The notes beneath the pieces were generated by a model, which saw only the letters and a list, made by a program, of their open reading frames with translations, searched no databases and was not told the DNA's origin. A DNA stretch of 13,993 nucleotides from Thiomicrospira sp. UBA5634 (GTDB lineage Bacteria; Pseudomonadota; Gammaproteobacteria; Thiomicrospirales; Thiomicrospiraceae): assembly GCA_002421475.1 (NCBI GenBank), contig DIJW01000170.1, positions 1 to 13,993 on the forward strand. The letters are read 5' to 3'. The translations under genes were made by a program, and so were the position numbers. This document shows, piece after piece, positions 1 to 7,699 of this stretch (positions are counted from its first letter, which is position 1; every line of letters begins with the position of its first letter).

Positions 1-1654
1 ACAATAAACGTAGGTTGGCCATTTTCTGCCAATCATCCCCCGGCATTTTCGCTGCCAAAGCGCCTTTCATGTGCACCACTTCATCGTGTGAAATCGGCAA
101 AATAAAGTTTTCGGTATAAGCGTAAATTTGACTAAACGTCAGTTGGTTGTGGTGATAGGGACGATATACCGGATCTTTCTCAAAGAAATCCAAGGTGTCG
201 TTCATCCAACCCATATTCCACTTCATGGAAAAACCTAACCCGCCCATCCAGGTTGGTCGCGAAACCATGGGCCAAGAAGTCGATTCTTCTGCCATGACTA
301 ATGCGCCTGGATGTTGACTATGCACTTCGGCATTTAATTGCTGTAAAAATGCAATGGCTTCCAGATTTTCGCGCCCGCCGTGAATATTTGGCAGCCATTC
401 ACCGTGATTACGCGAATAATCCAAATACAACATCGACGCCACCGCATCAACCCGCAAGCCGTCAAGGTGAAACTCTTTAATCCAAAATAAGGCATTGGCG
501 ATCAAGAAGTTACGCACTTCATTGCGGCCAAAGTTAAAGATATACGTACCCCAATCTTGATGCTCACCTAAACGCGGATCTTCGTGTTCGTACAAGGCTG
601 TGCCGTCAAAACGCGCCAAGGCAAAACTGTCTTTGGGGAAATGCGCCGGCACCCAATCCAAAAACACGCCAATACCGTGTTGATGACAATGATCAACAAA
701 GTAACGGAAATCATCCGGTGTACCAAACCGGCTGGTCGGCGCAAAATAACCGGTGGTTTGATAACCCCACGAACCGTCAAATGGATGTTCGGTAATCGGC
801 AATAATTCAATATGGGTGTAACCCATCCATTGCACATACGACACTAAACGATGTGCGATTTCGCGGTAATTTAAAAAGCCGCCGGCATCATCACGTTGCC
901 ATGACCCCAAATGCACTTCGTAAATATTGATCGGCTGATGTGCCCAATCAAACTGCGAACGTTGCTGCAACCAGGCCTGGTCTTGCCATTGATGCTGGCT
1001 TTTGTGTACATAAGAGGCGGTTTTGGGTCGCTGCTCCATGGCTCGCGCATAAGGATCTGTTTTAGTAAAAACCGCGCCGGAATGGGCATTACGAATTTCA
1101 TATTTATAGTGATCACCTGGGTGCAGGCCTGGTATAAAAAGCTCCCACACCCCGGAGCCGCCACGTGAACGCATCGGATGGCGTAAACCATGCCAACCGT
1201 TAAAATCGCCAACCACCGATACCCTTTCTGCCGACGGTGCCCACACGGCAAACTGCACACCTTCAATACCGTCTACCGTTTTTAGGTGTGCACCCAAATG
1301 CTCATAAATTTGCCAATGCTGGCCTTCAGCAAATAAATGTAAATCCAGCTCACCCAGCAGTGGGTTAAAACTATCCGGTGAAACCATCGAATGAGTGTAA
1401 TCACCCTCTTGCCATTCCAGTTGATAATGCAACGGAATTTTTTTATGTTGGGCTTCAGTTAAAGCCACACTAAATAACGCGCTATTGCCAACGCGTTGCA
1501 TGACATATTCGCCCTCAAGCCGCACGCTGGATGCAGTCGGTAACCAGGCTCGGATTTCCCAGCCTGTTGCTACTTGATGACGACCAAGCAACTGAAAAGG
1601 ATCGTGTAACCGACCTTGCGCTAAACGCGACAATAGTGAATTAAATGCATTCAT
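1..1654 (-). CDS. glgB: 1,4-alpha-glucan branching enzyme GlgB (3' end cut by window edge)
   Basis: GlgB (GH13) cuts alpha-1,4-glucan chains and re-attaches them by alpha-1,6 bonds, making glycogen branches in the cytoplasm. About 551 codons are present of the roughly 730 usual for the family; the C-terminal beta domain lies off the left edge. The reading frame is open throughout. The N-terminal part contains DPFQLLGRH near residue 20, then a CBM48-type domain with [18 protein letters not shown]. The GH13 barrel shows [16 protein letters not shown] (nucleophile Asp403), MAEEST (acid/base Glu456) and ISHDEVVH (Asp524). Each is offset by two from E. coli Asp405, Glu458 and Asp526, so the N-terminus is nearly E. 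coli-length. The ATG at 1654 overlaps the malQ stop as ATGA, implying translational coupling. The ATG at 1650 is out of frame. Last visible gene of the minus-strand operon; glgA or glgP may follow beyond the edge (inference). Confidence 0.96.
   Translation of the reverse strand, partial: MNAFNSLLSRLAQGRLHDPFQLLGRHQVATGWEIRAWLPTASSVRLEGEYVMQRVGNSALFSVALTEAQHKKIPLHYQLEWQEGDYTHSMVSPDSFNPLLGELDLHLFAEGQHWQIYEHLGAHLKTVDGIEGVQFAVWAPSAERVSVVGDFNGWHGLRHPMRSRGGSGVWELFIPGLHPGDHYKYEIRNAHSGAVFTKTDPYARAMEQRPKTASYVHKSQHQWQDQAWLQQRSQFDWAHQPINIYEVHLGSWQRDDAGGFLNYREIAHRLVSYVQWMGYTHIELLPITEHPFDGSWGYQTTGYFAPTSRFGTPDDFRYFVDHCHQHGIGVFLDWVPAHFPKDSFALARFDGTALYEHEDPRLGEHQDWGTYIFNFGRNEVRNFLIANALFWIKEFHLDGLRVDAVASMLYLDYSRNHGEWLPNIHGGRENLEAIAFLQQLNAEVHSQHPGALVMAEESTSWPMVSRPTWMGGLGFSMKWNMGWMNDTLDFFEKDPVYRPYHHNQLTFSQIYAYTENFILPISHDEVVHMKGALAAKMPGDDWQKMANLRLL
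970..981. repeat. Iterated palindrome ACCAGGCCTGGT, copy 1
   Basis: Exact copy of the 12-bp perfect palindrome inside glgB, read there as Gln-Ala-Trp (CAG GCC TGG). It contains a StuI core AGGCCT flanked by overlapping CCAGG/CCTGG Dcm-type sites. Confidence 0.85.
1122..1133 (+). repeat. Iterated palindrome variant TGCAGGCCTGGT
   Basis: Ten of 12 bases match the palindrome, with core CAGGCCTG intact. It lies in glgB in a different frame from copy 1 (Pro-Gly-Leu). The same 12-mer recurs on the other strand at 4572-4583. Confidence 0.6.
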
Positions 1655-3012
1655 TCAGACAAGTCTCTTTTTAAACCGTTAAGGCGCTGTGTTTTGTTCA
1701 CCCAGCCATAGATACGTTCATCGAGGTCTGCGGGTAATTCTTCCCAATCAAATTGCCAACGCCAGTTATTAACTGTTGTGCCCGGCGTATTCATACGATG
1801 TTCACTGCCGAGTGCCATAAAATCCTGCAACGGCACAATAACTCGTTCGGCAATCGACTCAAACGCGGTCACAATGAGAGGCCAAGGCATTTCGCCTGCA
1901 TGTTGATTAAGCTGGGACAGTACCCAGTTTTTTGCCCCTTGGTCGAGACTGTTAAACCAACCGAGCGAAGTATCATTATCGTGCGTGCCGGTATAAACCA
2001 CAGAGTTTTCGACCAATTCATTTGGCGAATGAGGGTTATCCGGTAAACCGCTAAAACCAAACTGCAAAACGGACATACCCGGTAAATTAAACTGTTGTTT
2101 CAACGCCACCACTTCTGGGGTAATAATGCCTAAATCTTCCGCCACTAACGGCAACGGATCAAATTCTGCCTGCAAACAATTTAACAGCTCTGCGCCGGGC
2201 GCTTTTACCCAGCTCCCGTTTATTGCGGTTGGTTCAGTCGCTTGAATTTCCCAACTGGCATCTAAGCCACGGAAATGATCAATGCGTAATAAATCGAATA
2301 ATGCTAATGAAGCCTCTACACGCTGACGCCACCAACTAAAATTATCAGCTCGCATCACATCCCAGTTATAGTGCGGATTTCCCCAACGTTGACCGGTCGC
2401 GGAAAAATAGTCCGGCGGCACACCGGTGACCACGGTAGGCTGCAAGTTTTCATCTAACTTAAACTGCTGCGGATTTGCCCAGACATCTACACTGTCATAA
2501 GCGACAAAAATGGGCATATCACCAAACAATTTGATGCCTTTAGCATTGGCATCATGTTTGAGCGTTAACCAAAGATGGTGTAAATAAAATTGCTGTTTTT
2601 TGATGGTGAGCAATGCTGTTTCATTTAACTTAGCAAATTCTGCCAGCGTCTGTTCATCACGAAACCGATAAGACTGCGGCCATTCATACCAGGCCTGGTG
2701 ATTAAACTGAGCACGCAATGCCATAAACAATGCATAGTCATGCAACCAATGAGGCGGCTTTTTAAGAAACTTTTCAAACGCCTTGTTATCTACCTGTTTT
2801 GCCCAACCTTTAGGTAATAACCGAGGATTGATCGCAAACGCCGAAATACTTTGATAGGGTGATAAATCATCATGCGGTGCAGTTAATGGGAGCATTTGCC
2901 AGATCGACAACCCCGCTTTTTGCATCCAGTCCAAAAACAACCAGGCCTGGTAATCTAACACACCGCTGGGTAAAGATGTGGGATGCAATAACTCCCCTGC
3001 CGATCTTGCCAT
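1651..3012 (-). CDS. malQ: 4-alpha-glucanotransferase (amylomaltase), GH77
   Basis: MalQ transfers alpha-1,4-glucan segments between maltodextrins, releasing glucose, in the cytoplasm. At 453 residues it is the short bacterial/plant-type form (about 500 residues), without the N-terminal extension of the 694-residue E. coli enzyme. Visible GH77 features are [10 protein letters not shown] near the N-terminus, [13 protein letters not shown] around residues 51-63, LRIDHFRG (nucleophile Asp245), LVAEDLG (acid/base Glu292) and GTHDNDTS (Asp345). The Asp-Glu spacing of 47 matches Asp293/Glu340 of Thermus amylomaltase. The ATG is preceded by GGAGAGAGG with 4 bases between its final AGG and the start, a strong ribosome site. 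It follows the GH57 gene by 72 bases without an obvious terminator and overlaps glgB by 4 bases. Glucose released here could feed glk upstream in the same operon (inference). Two exact copies of the iterated palindrome encode its two QAW tripeptides. Confidence 0.95.
   Translation of the reverse strand: MARSAGELLHPTSLPSGVLDYQAWLFLDWMQKAGLSIWQMLPLTAPHDDLSPYQSISAFAINPRLLPKGWAKQVDNKAFEKFLKKPPHWLHDYALFMALRAQFNHQAWYEWPQSYRFRDEQTLAEFAKLNETALLTIKKQQFYLHHLWLTLKHDANAKGIKLFGDMPIFVAYDSVDVWANPQQFKLDENLQPTVVTGVPPDYFSATGQRWGNPHYNWDVMRADNFSWWRQRVEASLALFDLLRIDHFRGLDASWEIQATEPTAINGSWVKAPGAELLNCLQAEFDPLPLVAEDLGIITPEVVALKQQFNLPGMSVLQFGFSGLPDNPHSPNELVENSVVYTGTHDNDTSLGWFNSLDQGAKNWVLSQLNQHAGEMPWPLIVTAFESIAERVIVPLQDFMALGSEHRMNTPGTTVNNWRWQFDWEELPADLDERIYGWVNKTQRLNGLKRDLSE
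2688..2699. repeat. Iterated palindrome ACCAGGCCTGGT, copy 2
   Basis: Exact copy inside malQ, encoding the second Gln-Ala-Trp of that protein (HQAWYEW). Confidence 0.85.
2940..2951. repeat. Iterated palindrome ACCAGGCCTGGT, copy 3
   Basis: Exact copy near the 5' end of malQ, encoding YQAW, about 240 bases from copy 2. Confidence 0.85.
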
Positions 3013-3084
3013 AAATCCTCTCTCCGTATCTAGTTTCTACTCAAGCCGTGATTTTTTCTATCGAACTTAAGCAGCAAAACGCAC

Positions 3085-4806
3085 CTAATTGCGGCGCATG
3101 GTTCCCGCATTTTCCATCGAGCCACCACCCTGAGAAATTGAGATATTCAAAATTTCCGGCGGTACAACACCGAGCAACTCGTACAACTTTTGCAAATGGC
3201 GACGATAAAGCTGATCAAAGTCACGCACACTATCCGATGGGTTGTAATCACCAAACCACCAAAACCAATCTGAACCTTCACATACTGCCAACTGTTCGGT
3301 TGCCAAACGGGTTTGTTCGGCACTCAACCGACCGTCGGCAATAACCGAATCAAACGTCTGTTTAGCCTCAACCAATAAATCCCAACCCTTATTTTTTTCC
3401 TGATCACCAATCCAAGTAGAAAAAGAACCGTACACCCAGCTACCGGCTTTTAATATCGGTAAATGGCGCAATTTGGCTCCTTGCTCCAAGGCTTCGCTAA
3501 AGGTCGTCATTTGAATTTTTTTATGGTGGGTTAAGCGATCATATAACGCGGTTAAGAAGTGATAAGCATTTTCAGGATAATATTCCCACGCGTTTTCACC
3601 ATCCAAAATGACACTGACCACATGTTCTTCGACCTTATCGCCTAAAAAGTTGGCGATATTTTCCAAGTGATGGGCAAAGTCATTGGCAGCATCTGCCGGA
3701 TTCCAATCTTTGTATTGAAAGCCAATCAAATCCGATAACCCATCATCCCGGAAAAACAAGGCACAATCTTGTGTGGCGTGTTGTAGCGGTTGATACAGTG
3801 CGCGTTTAGACGCAATATCATGATGATTAAGATGCGAAGCTTCGCACGCATGCCGCCAAACACCTTCACCGGAAGCAGTCCATTTAAAACCAAAATAATC
3901 CAGCAAACCTACCGCCGCGCTGCTAATCGCACCCTCTGATAACCACACGCCTTGCGGTTTACGGCCAAAATGAGTTTGATACACGTCTAAACCATGCTGC
4001 ATATGCCAGCGGGCACGTTCGTAACCGCCGGGATAAGCCTCATATTCGGGCGCAGGCGCATGCGGCAACGCATCACGCATCGAATGAAAATCTATTAACA
4101 ACGGTACAATTGGATGACCATAAGGCGTCATCGAAATTTCAATTTGTCCCAACTCCATCAATTTGCGATAACGCGGAATAATGCCGGCTAAAATATCCGC
4201 CATTATCTCAACCAACCTTTGTTGGTCATCGCGGGTAAAGCCATAACCTTTATCCATCAACGCTATGACACGGGCATCTGTTTTACGCACACTTGCCCCC
4301 ATCCAACTGAGGTGGTACCACATCAACAAGTCGACATAATAATTGTCACTTAAATACATCAGCGTTTGATCGAACAGATGGTCATCCGCGCTATAAGGTC
4401 GCACTATATTGACCAGATGGCGATAACTTGGCCACGGGTCAATCATGGTTGGCGCAAACGCCCGCTGACAGGCCTGCACAATTTCTTTACGACCCGCTAA
4501 ATCTTGCGGAATCTCTGTCACGCCCGCCACTAAATTAAGTAATGCGTCTTGCATCGGCTGACGATTTTTTAACCAGGCCTGCATTTGATGCGCATAATCA
4601 TCAAGCTGCTCAAGCAAAACAGGGGCAAAATTAACCACGACCTTCGCTTCAGGACAGGCCTCAAGATAAGCCACCATATCGGTATAGTCTTTAATCGCGT
4701 GCAAATACACCCACGGTAACCGATACTGTCCATCCAGGCCATCACGGTAATGAGGTTGATGCATATGCCAACACAATACCACTTTAATCTGCTTTGTCTG
4801 TTCCAC
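3085..4806 (-). CDS. Glycoside hydrolase family 57 alpha-glucan enzyme (amylase/amylopullulanase type)
   Basis: This 573-residue protein belongs to GH57, whose members hydrolyse or transfer alpha-1,4/alpha-1,6 glucans by a retaining mechanism. No signal peptide is visible, so it is probably cytoplasmic and acts on glycogen or maltodextrin. GH57 conserved regions in order: WHMHQPHYR (residues 13-21), GQIEISMTPYGHPIVPLL in the middle, WLSEGAIS with probable nucleophile Glu291, and ILDGENAWE with probable acid/base Asp402. Exact specificity (alpha-amylase, amylopullulanase, glucanotransferase or branching) cannot be read from these motifs; the presence of both malQ and glgB makes a debranching or hydrolytic role somewhat more likely (inference). 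The start codon is GTG, preceded by TTAGGG five bases upstream, and lies 18 bases after the glgC stop. A DUF-like C-terminal extension is not evident; the last residues are glycine- and serine-rich. Confidence 0.9.
   Translation of the reverse strand: MEQTKQIKVVLCWHMHQPHYRDGLDGQYRLPWVYLHAIKDYTDMVAYLEACPEAKVVVNFAPVLLEQLDDYAHQMQAWLKNRQPMQDALLNLVAGVTEIPQDLAGRKEIVQACQRAFAPTMIDPWPSYRHLVNIVRPYSADDHLFDQTLMYLSDNYYVDLLMWYHLSWMGASVRKTDARVIALMDKGYGFTRDDQQRLVEIMADILAGIIPRYRKLMELGQIEISMTPYGHPIVPLLIDFHSMRDALPHAPAPEYEAYPGGYERARWHMQHGLDVYQTHFGRKPQGVWLSEGAISSAAVGLLDYFGFKWTASGEGVWRHACEASHLNHHDIASKRALYQPLQHATQDCALFFRDDGLSDLIGFQYKDWNPADAANDFAHHLENIANFLGDKVEEHVVSVILDGENAWEYYPENAYHFLTALYDRLTHHKKIQMTTFSEALEQGAKLRHLPILKAGSWVYGSFSTWIGDQEKNKGWDLLVEAKQTFDSVIADGRLSAEQTRLATEQLAVCEGSDWFWWFGDYNPSDSVRDFDQLYRRHLQKLYELLGVVPPEILNISISQGGGSMENAGTMRRN
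4572..4583 (-). repeat. Iterated palindrome variant TGCAGGCCTGGT
   Basis: Ten of 12 bases match, inside the GH57 gene (MQAW). A shorter relative keeping the 8-base core CAGGCCTG lies about 100 bases away at 4469-4476. Confidence 0.6.
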
Positions 4807-4824
4807 TTAAACCCTAACCTATTT

Positions 4825-6090
4825 TTAGCGCGTAAAATGCACGCTTTGCCCTAACATATCGGGCGTAACCAATACCAAGCCATTTTCATCTACATAAAAA
4901 CGTTTGGCATCCTCTTCTCTATTTTCACCAATGACCGTACCCGGTGGGATACTGCATCCCTTGTCGATAATAGTGTTTTGAATCCGACAATTACGCCCGA
5001 TTTCAACGCGGGGCAATAACACCGAATCTTTAACTAAACTAAAGCTATGAATAAAACAGCCACTTGAAATGACTGAGCGTTTCACTCGTGCACCGGACAA
5101 AATACAACCGGCAGATACCATCGAGTCAATCGCTTCACCGCGACGGCCTTCATCATCAAACGCAAACTTAGCAGGTGGCAATTGCGCTTGATAAGTCCAA
5201 ATCGGCCAGTCGCGATTGTACAGGTTTAGTTCAGGCGTAATGGAACACAAATCCAAACTGGCTTTCCAATAAGACTCTAATGTGCCGACATCTCGCCAAT
5301 AAACCGGCTCACCTTGATCATCGACAAACGGATAAGCACGCACATGCCACTCATCAATAATTGAAGGAATAATGTCTTTACCAAAGTCGTTTGAAGAGTT
5401 GGGATTGTCGTGATCTTCAATCAATTTTTGAAATAAAAACTCAGTTGAGAAAATATAAATCCCCATCGAAGCTAATGCTTTGTCGGGTTTACCCGGCATC
5501 GCCTCAGGGTCTTTTGGTTTTTCGGTAAATTTTGTTATTTTGAAACTTGGATCAACCGACATCACACCAAAACCGGTCGCATCCATACGCGGCACTTCAA
5601 TACAGCCAATGGTCACGTCCGCACCGGATGCGGCATGCTCAACCAGCATTTTACTGTAGTCCATCGAGTAAATATGATCCCCGCCCAGCACCATCACATA
5701 TTCAGGGGTGTGGCGACGTAAAATATCCAAGTTTTGATATAACGCATCCGCTGTACCTTTATACCATTCCTTATCTACCCGCTGCTGTGCCGGTAATAAT
5801 TCAACAAATTCACCCACTTCATAACGCATAAAACTCCACGCACGCTGCACATGACGAATTAAAGAATGGGCTTTATATTGCGTTAACACGCCGATTGTTC
5901 GGATACCGGAGTTAACGCAATTGGATAAAACGAAGTCAATAATGCGATATTTGCCACCAAACGGCACCGCCGGTTTAGCACGCCAACGGGTTAAATCTTT
6001 TAAGCGACTCCCTTCACCGCCGGCCAAAACTAATGCCAGTGTTTTTCGGGTTAGCTCGGTTGCTGATTTTGTCTCAGTATAATTCTTCAT
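4825..6090 (-). CDS. glgC: Glucose-1-phosphate adenylyltransferase (ADP-glucose pyrophosphorylase) GlgC
   Basis: GlgC makes ADP-glucose and pyrophosphate from glucose 1-phosphate and ATP, the committed step of bacterial glycogen synthesis. The nucleotidyltransferase domain shows LALVLAGGEGSRLKDL (residues 18-33), RAKPAVPFGGKYRIIDF (37-53), WYKGTADA (109-116), GGDHIY with catalytic Asp138, and ITKFTEKP for sugar phosphate. The C-terminal part has the left-handed beta-helix pattern and ends with IGENREEDAKRFY and LVLVTPDML, as in E. coli. I chose the ATG at 6090 (421 residues) over an in-frame GTG at 6153 that overlaps the glk stop. The ATG has GAGG five bases upstream and puts LALVLAGG at the same distance from the N-terminus as in E. 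coli (431 residues). The position of the E. coli activator-site residue Lys39 is Trp36 here (TRWRAKPAV), so fructose 1,6-bisphosphate control may differ. Confidence 0.96.
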   Translation of the reverse strand: MKNYTETKSATELTRKTLALVLAGGEGSRLKDLTRWRAKPAVPFGGKYRIIDFVLSNCVNSGIRTIGVLTQYKAHSLIRHVQRAWSFMRYEVGEFVELLPAQQRVDKEWYKGTADALYQNLDILRRHTPEYVMVLGGDHIYSMDYSKMLVEHAASGADVTIGCIEVPRMDATGFGVMSVDPSFKITKFTEKPKDPEAMPGKPDKALASMGIYIFSTEFLFQKLIEDHDNPNSSNDFGKDIIPSIIDEWHVRAYPFVDDQGEPVYWRDVGTLESYWKASLDLCSITPELNLYNRDWPIWTYQAQLPPAKFAFDDEGRRGEAIDSMVSAGCILSGARVKRSVISSGCFIHSFSLVKDSVLLPRVEIGRNCRIQNTIIDKGCSIPPGTVIGENREEDAKRFYVDENGLVLVTPDMLGQSVHFTR

Positions 6091-6095
6091 AACAT

Positions 6096-6099
6096 CCTC
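6096..6099 (-). promoter_or_regulatory. Ribosome binding site deciding the glgC start
   Basis: On the minus strand, GAGG lies five bases before the ATG at 6090, in the context GGATGAGGATGTTATG. The in-frame GTG at 6153 has no comparable Shine-Dalgarno and would add 21 residues (Lys-, Asn- and Thr-rich) not found in the E. coli protein. This supports the shorter protein and leaves 53 non-coding bases after glk. Confidence 0.7.
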
Positions 6100-6143
6100 A
6101 TCCAATGTCCGGTTTTTATTTTTTGTTTTTGTTTGTAACGATT

Positions 6144-7109
6144 TTATTGACACGGCTTAAATAAACGACGCGCTCGAAACATCGCACCCGTTAATCCTAA
6201 CGCCGGATCGGTCACTAAATAGATCGGCATGCTCATCACCAATTTTTGCATACGCCCTTTATTGTGCAAATTATACAAAAAGGAGCTTTTTTCCATCCAC
6301 GCCTTTATCTTACCTGCTATTCCGCCGGCAATATAGACCCCGGCACGTGAAGGCCACAATAAAGCCACATTGCCGATATAACTGCCATAAATCTCGACGA
6401 AAGCATCCAGTGCTGATACCGCATGCTGTTGACCTTGTTCAGCAAAAGAGTAAACCTGCTCAGCACTAAACCAGGCCTGGTGGTCATGTGGATCTAAGCC
6501 GGCAAAAAACGCATATAAAGCTTCCAGTCCGGCGCCGGACAAAATACGCTCGTAAGATACATGCGGCCATACTTGCCAAAACCAACTCAACAAGGCCTGC
6601 TGGGTTTGATTAACCGGTGCAAAATCCATATGACCGCCTTCACATGGTTGAGGCCAAAACCCATCCATACAACGCACAATGGGTGCAATACCTAAACCGG
6701 TACCGGCACCGACCACTAATCGGTTGCCTCGCCCGTCATACTCCCCCGGATGCAAAACCACATATTGACTAGGGTTTAAGCCATCAATACCAAACGCCGC
6801 CGCTTGAAAATCATTAATCAGTTCAACTTGATCTATGGAACATTGTTGTTGCAAGTGATCGGCATCTATATGCCAAGGAAGATTGGTCAAGTCGGCCTGC
6901 CGGCCTGATACAGGCCCCGGCAAACCAAAACAAGCCGACTCAAAATGAGAAAATTGAAAGGCAGGGCTGAATTGCTGAATAATCGATTCCAACGAATCAA
7001 AGGTCTGACTGGGATACTTAGCCTCTGCTAAGATTTTTTCGGGGGCTTCACTATCGACTGCGCGTAACCAAGATTTTGTACCGCCAATATCTCCCGCCAG
7101 TAATAGCAT
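6144..7109 (-). CDS. glk: Glucokinase (Glk family, non-ROK)
   Basis: Glucokinase phosphorylates glucose with ATP to glucose 6-phosphate in the cytoplasm. Its 321 residues equal the length of E. coli Glk. Motifs in order: AGDIGGTKS phosphate loop at residues 5-13, CFGLPGPV, NLPWHID, LINDFQAAAFG with catalytic Asp100 (same number as in E. coli), VVGAGTGLGIAP, EGGHMDF for substrate binding, and VYIAGGIAGKI near the C-terminus. The ATG at 7109 follows AGGGGGTAGC, a strong ribosome site. It sits 29 bases after gmhA and 53 bases before glgC. Context suggests it recovers glucose freed by MalQ or the GH57 enzyme and returns it to hexose phosphate for glycogen or other sugar nucleotides (inference). 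One exact copy of the iterated palindrome encodes its HQAW. Confidence 0.95.
   Translation of the reverse strand: MLLLAGDIGGTKSWLRAVDSEAPEKILAEAKYPSQTFDSLESIIQQFSPAFQFSHFESACFGLPGPVSGRQADLTNLPWHIDADHLQQQCSIDQVELINDFQAAAFGIDGLNPSQYVVLHPGEYDGRGNRLVVGAGTGLGIAPIVRCMDGFWPQPCEGGHMDFAPVNQTQQALLSWFWQVWPHVSYERILSGAGLEALYAFFAGLDPHDHQAWFSAEQVYSFAEQGQQHAVSALDAFVEIYGSYIGNVALLWPSRAGVYIAGGIAGKIKAWMEKSSFLYNLHNKGRMQKLVMSMPIYLVTDPALGLTGAMFRARRLFKPCQ
6470..6481. repeat. Iterated palindrome ACCAGGCCTGGT, copy 4
   Basis: Exact copy inside glk, encoding HQAW. Confidence 0.85.
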
Positions 7110-7138
7110 GCTACCCCCTAGTTAAAAATGCGTTAACG

Positions 7139-7699
7139 CTAATCGAAATGACTGTCTAAACCTTCACATAACAAATGACTAATCAAGGCGTGTGCCTCTT
7201 GGATTCGAGCGGTCGCATCTGAATTAACCTGAAAACATAAATCCGCCTGCGCTGATAATGCACTGGGTTTTGCACCGGTTAACGCAACACAAAAACAACC
7301 CATATCTTTTGCTTGTTGCTGAGCCAGCACCACATTACGGCTATTGCCTGAAGTCGATAAACTCATTAATACATCACCCGGTTTAGCTAAGGCTTCAACC
7401 TGGCGGGCAAACACGGTATCAAACTCAAAATCGTTACTATGGGCAGTTAACAATGAACTGTCTGTTGTTAATGCAATCGACGCCAATGGGCGGCGGTTTT
7501 TGACATAACGCACCATGAGTTCGGCTGCCATGTGCTGTGCATCCGCTGCACTGCCGCCATTACCGCACCACAAAACTTTCCCTCCCGCCTGCAGTGAGGC
7601 CACCACCTGCGCAACCAAAACCTCAATTTTGTCGCGTTGACTAAACACCGAATCAATTGCTTGCAGGTGGCTTAAGCGTGCTTTTTCAAAGTCAATCAT
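7139..7699 (-). CDS. gmhA: Sedoheptulose 7-phosphate (phosphoheptose) isomerase GmhA
   Basis: GmhA converts D-sedoheptulose 7-phosphate to D-glycero-D-manno-heptose 7-phosphate, the first step to ADP-heptose for the LPS inner core. The 186-residue single SIS domain is family-length (E. coli 192). Key stretches: CGNGGSAADAQHMAAEL with metal ligands His56 and Glu60, ALTTDSSLLTAHSNDF, LMSLSTSGNS for phosphate binding, VALTGA, and ARIQEAHALISH with Gln167 and His175 matching E. coli Gln172 and His180. These distinguish it from DiaA, the DnaA-binding paralogue, which lacks the enzymatic metal site, and from KdsD-type SIS isomerases. Its ATG overlaps the hldE stop as ATGA, so the next enzyme of the pathway is translationally coupled to it. 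Confidence 0.94.
   Translation of the reverse strand: MIDFEKARLSHLQAIDSVFSQRDKIEVLVAQVVASLQAGGKVLWCGNGGSAADAQHMAAELMVRYVKNRRPLASIALTTDSSLLTAHSNDFEFDTVFARQVEALAKPGDVLMSLSTSGNSRNVVLAQQQAKDMGCFCVALTGAKPSALSAQADLCFQVNSDATARIQEAHALISHLLCEGLDSHFD

Noticed and set aside
568..1266. Several open frames on both strands within glgB (for example 568-837 and 871-1266, minus).
   Set aside because: They overlap the GH13 catalytic frame, which carries all family motifs; they are shadows.
6091..6153. Longer GlgC starting at GTG 6153 and overlapping the glk stop.
   Set aside because: The ATG at 6090 has a good GAGG and matches E. coli GlgC N-terminal length; the extra 21 residues look like translated leader.
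7139..7699. Considered DiaA (DnaA initiator-associating SIS protein) instead of GmhA.
   Set aside because: Metal-site residues His56, Glu60, Gln167 and His175 and the overlap with hldE fit GmhA.
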